This document shows positions 1 through 6,616 of a DNA stretch of 24,266 nucleotides, piece by piece. The stretch lies in contig CAYLYM010000057.1 of NCBI GenBank assembly GCA_964387645.1, positions 1 to 24,266 of the forward strand. The letters run 5' to 3'. Below the pieces are notes generated by a model. The model ran no database searches. It saw nothing but the letters and a program-made list of their open reading frames with translations, and was not told the DNA's origin. Each line of letters opens with the position of its first letter. Positions within the stretch are counted from its first letter, which is position 1. The stretch comes from CAYLYM01 sp964387645. Lineage in GTDB: Bacteria > Calditrichota > Calditrichia > RBG-13-44-9. The position numbers and the translations under genes were made by a program.

Positions 1-2210
1 AAACTCTTTCCAACTGTTAAAGTCGCTGATGTAAAAATAGCAGTATTTAAATTAGTGTAAAATTTTTCGTAAAGAATATCAGCTATATTTAAAGGAGCTC
101 CATAAAGGCGACTATCAAAGGTACTCTCTTTTGGTGGCAGTTCAAACCAGTAAACCCAATTATCCCATTCAGCTTTAATCAAGAATTCCAGCGTCATTTT
201 TAATCCATCCAATTGAGCAAACTGTGCCTGGAGCTCCTGATATATTTGTTTCTGAAAATTGAATGAGTTTTCTGGAATTTCTTTCAATAATTCAATTAAA
301 TCGTTAACACCATCCAAAATTGTTTCTAGATTCCGGTTTGCTTCAGTATAATAGGATTCCATGCGTTCGAACAATCCACTATTGCGCTGATACCGAATGC
401 GTGTAGAATACTGACCTTCGGTTGATTCAGGGACCATTTGACGCAATTGGTTAGAAAGTTCTCTAAAGAAACCCTGAATCACAGCCCAACCATTATCCAC
501 CAACGGGATCAATCTGTCGATATGCCCAAATAGTAGTTCTTTTTTCTCCGGAGGCATATCAGAAAGTTGGATTCGCTTACGCATCTGGATGAGGACGCCA
601 GTCTCAATCCGATTCTTTTGGTGTAATTTTCGGAAAGCATCTCGGAACTCCCAGATAGAAATCCCGCTTCCCAGATATTCAGTTGCCACTTTTTCGATAT
701 TGTGTGCTTCATCCAGGATAACATTAGCATATTCTGCTAAAATAGCCTGATTTGAAGCCAAATCCGAAAAAAGCAACGAATGATTAACCAAAACCAGGTG
801 GGCATCGCGAGCATTGTTCCTGGCCCTCATGAGAAAACATTGATTGTAGTACTTGCAGCTTTTTCCAGGGCAATAATTATTTTCCGCGATAAACTTGCTC
901 CACAACCCCATATTTCGTTCTGCGGCGAACCCATTATTCTCAGAGATGTCACCCGTTTCAGTGTGTTTTACCCATAAATAAAGCGGTAAAATTTTCACTC
1001 TCTCATCTACACTCAACCGGTAATTCATGTCATGCAACACAGTAAACCACTTATCCAGACAGAGATAATTCGCTTTCCCTTTAAGTAAAACAGCTTTAAA
1101 CTTTTCTTTGAGTATACTGTGAAGTATTGGAATGTCTTTTAAAAATAACTGTTCCTGTAAATTTTTAGTATTCGTGCTTATTATAATACGACCGAAGGGG
1201 CCATAATTTTGCACACTCCATTTAATGGCTGGTAATAAATAAGCCATCGATTTTCCAGTGCCAGTTCCAGCTTCTACCACTAAAAATTGTTGTTCGTTGA
1301 ACGCCCGAGCAACAGCCATGGCCATTTCCTGTTGGGCAGGCCGGAATTCGTATGCACCAAAAGATTCCTCCAAAATGCCTCCTGCATCAAAAAATCGACC
1401 AATCTCATCCTTATCTATGGGCACGATCTCTAAACGTCCGGTGGTAGGGGTATCTTCTTCTCCAATGATATTGTAATAATTGGCTGAGTACCAAAAGGAT
1501 TCCCGGTCAATCGTCTTGGGAATATGGTATTTACCACTGGTCAATAAATTTTGAAGATTCAAGAAAAATTCCTTAATGGGATCACTGGTCGGTTCCAAAA
1601 TTTCGCAAATTTTTCGCACATCTCTAAAATCAGTCTGGAGTGCGATTTCTACCAATTTTAAAAACACCTCCCCAGCCCCCAATGCATCAGGAAGAGCACG
1701 ATGAGATATCTCTGTTTTTACATCAAAATATTCTTCCAACTTTGATAGGGAAAAACTTGGTAGAAAGGGGATATACATCTTAGACAAAATTAAAGTATCA
1801 TATTTAGCATTAGGGAAGATCAAATAATCTTTAATCTTTTCGCCGGTAAAATTAATATTTTTAACTCGTCTCAGGTGATATTCAAGAAATGGTAAATCGA
1901 ATATAATATTATGAGCCACCAGCGGAACATCCGAGACAAATTCCAATATTCGATCGGCTACTTCTGATAATTGTGGCGCGTCAACAACATCTTCGTTAGT
2001 AATTCCAGTGATGTTTGTAATATATTCAGGGATGGGTCTGGAAGGTTTAATCAAAATTTGCAAAGTTTCATCTGGTTTTCCATTAACAAATTTCACGCCG
2101 CCAAATTCAATAATATCTTCGCACTGGTAATCTAAGCCGGTCGTTTCTATATCCAGGGCAACGAAAGTGGTAAGATGTAGTTCTTCTAATATTTTAAGAT
2201 CAATAGACAT
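1..2210 (-). CDS. dinG: DnaQ-type 3'-5' exonuclease fused to DinG-family Fe-S helicase (3' end cut by window edge)
   Basis: Continuous open frame from an ATG at 2210 to the left edge; 736 residues are visible and no stop is reached. Residues 1-185 are a DEDDh exonuclease: D20/E22 in DIETTGLD, D105 in AHNIIFD, H170 and D175 in HRALPDA. The helicase follows: Walker A GTGTGKS near 315, DEAH box at 500-503, and a SATL motif just before the edge. Four cysteines, C384, C447, C452 and C458, lie between Walker A and DEAH as in the XPD/DinG iron-sulphur cluster. DinG enzymes unwind 5'-tailed duplexes, D-loops and R-loops; the fusion with an N-terminal exonuclease is the known Gram-positive-type DinG layout. 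The last helicase motifs lie outside the window. The Shine-Dalgarno is poor (AAAAAG), and a perfect palindrome sits 13 nt before the ATG. Role in repair is inferred from the family. Confidence 0.93.
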   Translation of the reverse strand, partial: MSIDLKILEELHLTTFVALDIETTGLDYQCEDIIEFGGVKFVNGKPDETLQILIKPSRPIPEYITNITGITNEDVVDAPQLSEVADRILEFVSDVPLVAHNIIFDLPFLEYHLRRVKNINFTGEKIKDYLIFPNAKYDTLILSKMYIPFLPSFSLSKLEEYFDVKTEISHRALPDALGAGEVFLKLVEIALQTDFRDVRKICEILEPTSDPIKEFFLNLQNLLTSGKYHIPKTIDRESFWYSANYYNIIGEEDTPTTGRLEIVPIDKDEIGRFFDAGGILEESFGAYEFRPAQQEMAMAVARAFNEQQFLVVEAGTGTGKSMAYLLPAIKWSVQNYGPFGRIIISTNTKNLQEQLFLKDIPILHSILKEKFKAVLLKGKANYLCLDKWFTVLHDMNYRLSVDERVKILPLYLWVKHTETGDISENNGFAAERNMGLWSKFIAENNYCPGKSCKYYNQCFLMRARNNARDAHLVLVNHSLLFSDLASNQAILAEYANVILDEAHNIEKVATEYLGSGISIWEFRDAFRKLHQKNRIETGVLIQMRKRIQLSDMPPEKKELLFGHIDRLIPLVDNGWAVIQGFFRELSNQLRQMVPESTEGQYSTRIRYQRNSGLFERMESYYTEANRNLETILDGVNDLIELLKEIPENSFNFQKQIYQELQAQFAQLDGLKMTLEFLIKAEWDNWVYWFELPPKESTFDSRLYGAPLNIADILYEKFYTNLNTAIFTSATLTVGKS

Positions 2211-2222
2211 CTTTTTTATTCA

Positions 2223-2240
2223 ATTTACACAAGTGTAAAT
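2223..2240. promoter_or_regulatory. Palindrome upstream of dinG, candidate operator
   Basis: ATTTACACAAGTGTAAAT has perfect 8-bp arms around a central AA, and lies 13-30 nt upstream of the dinG start codon. Its position suits a repressor site overlapping the promoter or leader. It does not look like the E. coli LexA box (CTGT-N8-ACAG) or the Bacillus one (GAAC-N4-GTTC). The binding protein is unknown. Confidence 0.5.
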
Positions 2241-2364
2241 ATACAAAATTATTTCATTCCGCGTAAATAAATTTCATGCTGAATGGATAAATCGGTTAAT
2301 AAATTAGTAAATATAAATCGGGGAAATCGTAAAATTGAATTGGATGGGTATTCAAAGATCATAA

Positions 2365-2395
2365 TCAAAGGCGCCTGAAAAACAGACGCCTTTGA
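2365..2395 (-). terminator. Hairpin downstream of speD
   Basis: Inverted repeat TCAAAGGCG (2365-2373) / CGCCTTTGA (2387-2395) with a 13-nt loop, 23 bp beyond the speD stop. The stem is strong, but no clear U-tract follows on the minus strand, so this may be a weak or factor-assisted terminator. The remainder of 2241-2418 shows no gene. Confidence 0.6.
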
Positions 2396-2418
2396 AGATA
2401 AAAAGAAATTTAAAGAGC

Positions 2419-2808
2419 TCAGTCCATCATAACTGGCTTGTGATGTAATATTCCCTTTTTCTTCAACTCACCACGATTTATCTCGACTGTTTTAATGGAT
2501 TCAGCCTTCAGGTATTCTTTCAAAGCACGAGCAGCAATCCATGGATCTACTGTTTCGCCACAGGTAAAAACATCAACGGCAGCATAACCATATTCCGGCC
2601 AGGTATGTATTGCCAGATGGGATTCAGCAATGACCACTACACCACTCACACCATGCGGATTGAATTCATGAAAAACTGAATTTACAATAGTAGCACCACA
2701 TTCCAAAGCAGCTCTCTTCATGTATATCTCAACTCTGTGCACATCATTTAAAATCTCACGGTCACATTCAAAAAACTCCGCCAAGATATGCCTGCCTAAA
2801 GCTTTCAA
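2419..2808 (-). CDS. speD: S-adenosylmethionine decarboxylase proenzyme (SpeD, short prokaryotic class)
   Basis: Makes decarboxylated S-adenosylmethionine, the aminopropyl donor for spermidine synthesis. The 129-residue length fits the short Thermotoga/Bacillus-type enzyme. The self-cleavage site is E62-S63 in AESHLAIHTWPE; S63 becomes the pyruvoyl cofactor, and H68 and C83 fall at the catalytic positions of the T. maritima enzyme. The start is TTG at 2808: a GGAGGG ribosome-binding site lies 9 nt upstream, the sequence begins where family members begin, and no in-frame ATG fits. It lies 19 bp downstream of a same-strand XRE/cupin regulator gene, so the two form an operon, presumably a polyamine-responsive one. 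No speE or other polyamine gene is in the window. Confidence 0.95.
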   Translation of the reverse strand: MKALGRHILAEFFECDREILNDVHRVEIYMKRAALECGATIVNSVFHEFNPHGVSGVVVIAESHLAIHTWPEYGYAAVDVFTCGETVDPWIAARALKEYLKAESIKTVEINRGELKKKGILHHKPVMMD

Positions 2809-2817
2809 TTCCCATAA

Positions 2818-2823
2818 CCCTCC
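2818..2823 (-). promoter_or_regulatory. Ribosome-binding site that fixes the speD TTG start
   Basis: GGAGGG on the minus strand, 9 nt before TTG 2808 and only 4 nt after the stop codon of the upstream regulator gene. This supports the non-ATG start and translation close behind the regulator. Confidence 0.7.
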
Positions 2824-2827
2824 AATT

Positions 2828-3352
2828 TTAATAATTGACGATTAATATTTCGGCTGATTTTTTAGAAAGGTTCTTTAGATATAAGGTTGAATCAAAAAAA
2901 ATGTAAAAACAATCGCCTTTATTCACCATTTTTTTTTCATCATCGATCCGAATTTCCAAATTTCCTTTAAGAATTAAACCAAAACCTTCATCCTCTTCAA
3001 AATTCTGTTTAAATTCAACCTGTGGTTCAAGGGTTAATAGAACTGGCTCCATTTCCAGATATTTTAACTTTGGAATTAAATTTTCGATTTTATATTCATC
3101 AGTCTGGATTTCTTGAATTCTATCTTCCTTCGTAAACACATTTTTTTCTCGTTCAGACATATCACTAAAAAATGATGATAAATTAACCCCCAGAACATCC
3201 AGAATCTGCTTCAAGTTCAGAACTGATGGTACAGTTAGATCTCTCTCTAATTGTGAGATAAATCCTTTGGTTAGATCTGCTTTTTCAGCCAGCTCTTCTA
3301 TTGTCAATCCCCGCAGTTTTCTTAGTCTTCTTATTTTTGTACCAATTTTCAT
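2828..3352 (-). CDS. XRE-family regulator with C-terminal cupin domain
   Basis: 174 residues, ATG start. Residues 7-61 form an XRE/Cro-type helix-turn-helix (IRRLRKLRGLTIEELAEKA, then GFISQLERD). After a linker, residues 95-173 form a small cupin barrel ending ILIVNY. This is the layout of PuuR-type regulators. The cupin lacks the usual metal-binding histidines (FEEDEGFGLILKG where families often have HxH), so it probably binds a small ligand without metal. The gene is directly upstream of speD with a 19-bp gap, which suggests control of polyamine synthesis and autoregulation; two matching dyads lie in its upstream region. The ligand and the sign of control cannot be read from sequence. The ribosome-binding site is weak. 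Confidence 0.88.
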   Translation of the reverse strand: MKIGTKIRRLRKLRGLTIEELAEKADLTKGFISQLERDLTVPSVLNLKQILDVLGVNLSSFFSDMSEREKNVFTKEDRIQEIQTDEYKIENLIPKLKYLEMEPVLLTLEPQVEFKQNFEEDEGFGLILKGNLEIRIDDEKKMVNKGDCFYIFFDSTLYLKNLSKKSAEILIVNY

Positions 3353-3358
3353 AAATTC

Positions 3359-3376
3359 TGTTTTATTTAATAAACA
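3359..3376. promoter_or_regulatory. Candidate operator, proximal TGTTT-N8-AAACA site
   Basis: TGTTT (3359-3363) and AAACA (3372-3376) separated by 8 nt, 6 nt upstream of the regulator ATG. It has the same half-sites and spacing as the larger dyad at 3444-3479, and the centres are 94 bp apart, close to nine helical turns. The region is very AT-rich, so chance is possible for this short copy. Confidence 0.4.
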
Positions 3377-3443
3377 TTTTTTTTATAAAAGCAAATAAAT
3401 TTACAAAAACGAAATCTTTTATCCAAAAAGATTATTATTTTTT

Positions 3444-3479
3444 TAAATAAATTGTTTATAATAGTAAACAACTTATTTA
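3444..3479. promoter_or_regulatory. Candidate operator, distal 15-bp dyad
   Basis: Left arm taaataaattgttta (3444-3458), 6-nt spacer, right arm taaacaacttattta (3465-3479); 14 of 15 positions pair. It contains the core TGTTT-N8-AAACA at 3453-3470. It lies about 92-127 bp before the regulator ATG. The rest of the 378-bp gap 3353-3730 holds no gene: it is extremely AT-rich DNA plus the apt terminator at 3615-3655. Confidence 0.55.
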
Positions 3480-3614
3480 TAGAAAAAAATTATATATAAG
3501 AGAGATAACCTATTGTTATTATTGATATAAAGCCTTATGTTTATAAAATATTATTTTTAATTAAAAAATCTATTTCAAACTTAATAGAGGTAATTTAATT
3601 TTGTATTACCGTAT

Positions 3615-3655
3615 TTTAAAAAGAAACCGCCGGCCATTTCAATTTTGCCGGCTTT
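3615..3655 (-). terminator. Rho-independent terminator of the LOG-acylphosphatase-apt operon
   Basis: GCCGGC (3647-3652) and GCCGGC (3629-3634) form a GC-rich stem with a 12-nt loop. Read on the minus strand it is preceded by AAA and followed by GGTTTCTTTTT, a good U-tract. It lies about 80 bp past the apt stop. Confidence 0.8.
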
Positions 3656-3730
3656 GTTAACAAAAAATAAATGATAAGCTAATTCAATAATATCAAAAAA
3701 ATTAGAATAGGAGACTCAATGAAGAATCAT

Positions 3731-4252
3731 TTAGTAAGGATACGTCACCAGTGAATGTACTTTGTAATTCTTTAATTTTTCTCGTCCTTTAAGTTCGGTT
3801 AGTTCAATAAGAAATGAAAGACCTATGACCTTGCCACCCAATTTTTCGATAAGCTTACAAGTGGCAGCAGCAGTTCCTCCAGTAGCTAAAAGATCATCAA
3901 TAATGAGAATTTTTTCACCCATTTCAATCGCATCCGCATGTATTTCAATTTTATCCTTCCCATATTCCAGATCATATTCCTCTGACACTGTTTCCGCTGG
4001 CAATTTCCCTGGTTTGCGAATCGGCACAAAACCGACATTTAACTTATACGAAAGTGCTCCACCAAAGATAAATCCTCTTGCTTCTACTGCAGCAATTTTA
4101 TCAATATCCTCATGCCGAAATGGATCATACATATAATCCACTGCCTGAGCAAATAATTCACCATCTTTTATAAGCGTTGTAATATCCTTAAATTGTATAC
4201 CGTCTTTGGGAAAATCAGGGATGTTTCGAATGTATGAGGCAAAATTCTGCAT
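3731..4252 (-). CDS. apt: Adenine phosphoribosyltransferase
   Basis: Salvages adenine: adenine + PRPP gives AMP + PPi. The protein has the type I PRTase PRPP loop ILIIDDLLATGGTAAA, the APRT-specific EARGFIFG segment and the flexible loop RKPGKLPAETVSEEY. The frame extends to a TTG at 4276, but I choose the ATG at 4252, because AAAGGAG lies 6 nt before it and the resulting N-terminus (MQNFASYIRNIPDFPKDGI) matches the usual APRT start. That gives 173 residues, the normal family length. It is the last gene of a three-gene minus-strand unit, 44 bp after the acylphosphatase stop, and is followed by a terminator. Confidence 0.96.
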   Translation of the reverse strand: MQNFASYIRNIPDFPKDGIQFKDITTLIKDGELFAQAVDYMYDPFRHEDIDKIAAVEARGFIFGGALSYKLNVGFVPIRKPGKLPAETVSEEYDLEYGKDKIEIHADAIEMGEKILIIDDLLATGGTAAATCKLIEKLGGKVIGLSFLIELTELKGREKLKNYKVHSLVTYPY

Positions 4253-4258
4253 GAGATT

Positions 4259-4265
4259 CTCCTTT
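4259..4265 (-). promoter_or_regulatory. Ribosome-binding site that fixes the apt start
   Basis: AAAGGAG on the minus strand, 6 nt before ATG 4252. It lies inside the longer open frame that begins at TTG 4276, so it argues against that upstream start. Confidence 0.75.
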
Positions 4266-4296
4266 ACTGATTTCAATTAATATTTTAATAATTTAT

Positions 4297-4611
4297 CTAA
4301 TAACTGATATCAAATCGAGAATATTTTGGATACTGTTCAAACCATTCGATTTGTATATCTTCAACATGGGAGAAACTTGGACCCATACGCAGATAACCTA
4401 AAAACTTTTCTAATTTATCTTTCTCTCCTTCGGCAAACACTTCTACCCTACCATCCGGTAAATTCCTCACGTAACCGGTTAATCCCAGTGCATTGGCCTG
4501 CCGATAAGCAAAATACCGATATCCTACCCCCTGTACAATGCCCGAAATATAAGCTTGAAAAGCCCATGTTTTTGAGGATTTCAGATTATCTTTTTTTTCG
4601 AAATTTATCAT
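4297..4611 (-). CDS. acyP: Acylphosphatase
   Basis: 104 residues. Hydrolyses acyl phosphates such as acetyl- or 1,3-bisphosphoglycerate; cytoplasmic. The signature is plain: ISGIVQGVGYRYFAYRQA followed by GYVRNLPDGRVEVFAEG. R32 and N50 match the catalytic arginine and asparagine. About 15 extra residues precede the usual start of the fold. Its ATG overlaps the stop of the upstream LOG-like gene in an ATGA (4608-4611), indicating translational coupling. The link of acylphosphatase to its two neighbours is not understood; it is a common mobile small housekeeping gene. Confidence 0.94.
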   Translation of the reverse strand: MINFEKKDNLKSSKTWAFQAYISGIVQGVGYRYFAYRQANALGLTGYVRNLPDGRVEVFAEGEKDKLEKFLGYLRMGPSFSHVEDIQIEWFEQYPKYSRFDISY

Positions 4612-5081
4612 TTCGCCAAACTTAAAGCTAATTTCACAGCCTCTTCTGGATTTTGGACAATCTTCATTCCTGGTATTTCAACCCATGGCTTTAATGCAAT
4701 AACCGGTTTTTCTAATTGTAAAGCGTAAGCAATCTCGGAAAGCGTGCCATATTTACCGTTAATGGCAATAATAGACTGGGCACTTCGGACGATGATTATA
4801 TTCCTACCAATGCCCATACCTGTTACAACAGGTATTTGAACATAAGGATTAGCTGATTCTCTTTCGAATGTTGGCAGAACACCCACTGTAATACCACCAC
4901 TCTCCTTAGCTCCTTTGCATGCCGCTTCCATAACACCTCCCATCCCTCCACATATTAGAATAGCCCGGTTCTTTGCAATTAATTTGCCAACTTCTCTACT
5001 CAATTCATATTCCTCCTCCCCACAAACGCTCCCACCTATTACTCCGATAATTTTTGAAGAAAAATTCATAGACAGATTCAT
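4608..5081 (-). CDS. LOG/YpsA-like nucleotide-binding Rossmann protein (TIGR00725-type)
   Basis: 157 residues. The N-terminus is a Rossmann loop (IIGVIGGSVCG); then CGGMGGVMEAACKGA at 44-58 and NGKYGTLSEIA at 108-118, which replaces the PGGxGTxxE motif of true LOG phosphoribohydrolases. This places it with the TIGR00725 branch (LOG/DprA-like, related to molybdenum-cofactor carrier proteins) rather than with classical LOG enzymes. The function is unproven; members bind nucleotides or phosphoribosyl groups. It is first in the operon with acylphosphatase (overlap ATGA) and apt. A second ATG lies at codon 5; neither start has a strong ribosome-binding site. Confidence 0.8.
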   Translation of the reverse strand: MNLSMNFSSKIIGVIGGSVCGEEEYELSREVGKLIAKNRAILICGGMGGVMEAACKGAKESGGITVGVLPTFERESANPYVQIPVVTGMGIGRNIIIVRSAQSIIAINGKYGTLSEIAYALQLEKPVIALKPWVEIPGMKIVQNPEEAVKLALSLAK

Positions 5082-5115
5082 TTAATCCACACGAGAATAA
5101 TTTTAATAAACAATC

Positions 5116-5152
5116 TGATATTTTAATCTATTATTAATTGTTTAAAATATCA
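5116..5152. repeat. 11-bp inverted repeat upstream of the LOG-acyP-apt operon
   Basis: TGATATTTTAA (5116-5126) and TTAAAATATCA (5142-5152) are perfect complements with a 15-nt spacer, 35 bp upstream of the operon's first ATG. No U-tract follows in either direction, so it is more likely an operator or leader hairpin than the asnS terminator. The rest of 5082-5286 shows nothing else convincing. Confidence 0.45.
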
Positions 5153-5286
5153 ATAGTTAAAGCGCCTTTTCTGATTACAAAAAAATTATCTAAGTATGCA
5201 AATCCAAAAAATTCATTACTAACCATACTAAAAAATCTAATCGTTATCTACTCTAACAGTTTCCGGCAATTTGTCCTTAAAAATAA

Positions 5287-6600
5287 TCAGGGCGTTATTC
5301 TATAAATCGTTCTGGGGAATGGAATTGTTTCCCGAACATGCGGAATACCACATATCCAGGCAACTGTCCGTTCAATTCCCAGACCGAATCCCGAATGTGG
5401 AACACTTCCATAACGCCGCAAATCTAAATACCATTCAAACGCCTCTTTGGGTAAGTTATGTTCTTCAATTCGTTTTACCAGAGTGTCATAATCGTCTTCG
5501 CGTTGGCTTCCGCCAATAATTTCGCCGTAACCTTCAGGTGCCAGCACATCCATCGATAACGCTAACCGATCGTTCTCTGGATCTCGTTTCATATAAAAGG
5601 CTTTGGCTTCGGCTGGATAGTGATGAACAATAACCGGACGATCAAATTGCTCAGAAATAATGGTTTCATCTCCACCGCCAAAATCATCACCCCATTGAAA
5701 ATCGACACCATGTTTTTTTAGTATATCCACGGCTTCAGTGTAAGTAATTTTGGGAAACGGTGGTTGAATATTTTCTAATCGCGAAGTATCGCGTTCTAAA
5801 ATATCCAATTCCATCTTACGATTCTTTAGAACACTCTGAACAATATGGGATATGAACTCTTCCGCTAATTTCATGTTATCATCCAGATCAAAATAGGCCA
5901 CTTCAGGTTCAACCATCCAGAATTCAGTTAAATGGCGGCGAGTTTTAGATTTTTCTGCACGGAAAGTCGGACCAAAGCAGTATACTTTCCCAAATGCCAG
6001 GGCTGCGGCTTCGGCATAAAGTTGGCCGCTTTGGGTCAGGTAAGCTTTTTCGCCGAAATAATCCGTTTCAAAAAGTGTGCTGGTACCTTCACACGCTGAA
6101 GGTGTAAAAATGGGCGTATCAATTAATATAAATCCACGAGAGTTGAAAAAATCCCTGATGGCTTTGACAATCTCATGCCGAATACGTAGAATAGCAAATT
6201 GTTTTTTGGACCGTAACCACAGGTGACGACGATCCATCAAGAAATCAATGCCATGCTCTTTTTTAGAAATCGGATAATCTTGTGACTTCGCTACTGGTAA
6301 AATATCAGTAACTTGCAATTCGTATCCTATGGGTGATCGTTTGTCCTCCCTGACAATTCCTTTTACAATCAATGAAGATTCTAAACCCAACGAATCATAT
6401 AGTTGAAATACTTCATCACTGACTTCGCTTTTAACAACAACGCATTGGATAATATTCGTCCCGTCTCGGACCAATAAAAACTGAATCTTACCACTAGAAC
6501 GTTTATTATAGAGCCAGCCTGCTATAATTACCTCCTGTCCAACATACTGATGAATATCTTCAATATAAATCCGATTCTTATAGGCATTTTTTTCTAACAT
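5287..6600 (-). CDS. asnS: Asparaginyl-tRNA synthetase (archaeal-type, class IIb)
   Basis: 437 residues, the length of archaeal-type AsnRS. The N-terminal OB-fold anticodon-binding domain covers about 12-105 (VIIAGWLYNKRSSGKIQF). The catalytic core has motif 2 FRAEKSKTRRHLTEFWMVE (about 213-231) and motif 3 GFGLGIERTVAWICG (R411). The C-terminus is PFPRTIYRITP: the threonine after FPR, where AspRS has aspartate (FPRD), is the usual mark of asparagine specificity. It charges tRNA-Asn with asparagine using ATP. The start is ATG 6600 with AAAGGAG 5 nt upstream. It lies 16 bp after the M28 peptidase stop on the same strand, so the two are probably co-transcribed, although their roles are unrelated. 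Non-discriminating AspRS is the alternative, judged unlikely. Confidence 0.94.
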   Translation of the reverse strand: MLEKNAYKNRIYIEDIHQYVGQEVIIAGWLYNKRSSGKIQFLLVRDGTNIIQCVVVKSEVSDEVFQLYDSLGLESSLIVKGIVREDKRSPIGYELQVTDILPVAKSQDYPISKKEHGIDFLMDRRHLWLRSKKQFAILRIRHEIVKAIRDFFNSRGFILIDTPIFTPSACEGTSTLFETDYFGEKAYLTQSGQLYAEAAALAFGKVYCFGPTFRAEKSKTRRHLTEFWMVEPEVAYFDLDDNMKLAEEFISHIVQSVLKNRKMELDILERDTSRLENIQPPFPKITYTEAVDILKKHGVDFQWGDDFGGGDETIISEQFDRPVIVHHYPAEAKAFYMKRDPENDRLALSMDVLAPEGYGEIIGGSQREDDYDTLVKRIEEHNLPKEAFEWYLDLRRYGSVPHSGFGLGIERTVAWICGIPHVRETIPFPRTIYRITP

Positions 6601-6616
6601 TTTTTCTCCTTTTTGT

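Noticed and set aside
509..1476. Three short frames (509-730, 780-977, 1258-1476) in the first 1.5 kb
   Set aside because: All lie inside the dinG reading frame, which I translated without interruption from 2210 to the left edge.
2287..2321. Repeated ATAAATCGG at 2287-2295 and 2313-2321 in the speD-dinG gap
   Set aside because: Nine AT-rich bases repeated once is expected by chance and has no supporting context.
2770..2815. A 15-codon frame from ATG 2815 overlapping the speD start, like an upstream regulatory ORF
   Set aside because: The ATG is only 2 nt from the GGAGGG site, too close for efficient initiation, and the peptide has no polyamine-arrest feature I recognise. More likely chance.
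3353..3730. Possible small RNA or tRNA gene in the long AT-rich gap
   Set aside because: No cloverleaf or other structured RNA is visible; only dyads and the apt terminator stand out.
5287..6600. Aspartyl-tRNA synthetase as the identity of the class IIb synthetase
   Set aside because: The C-terminal motif reads FPRT rather than the FPRD of AspRS, and the domain length fits archaeal-type AsnRS.
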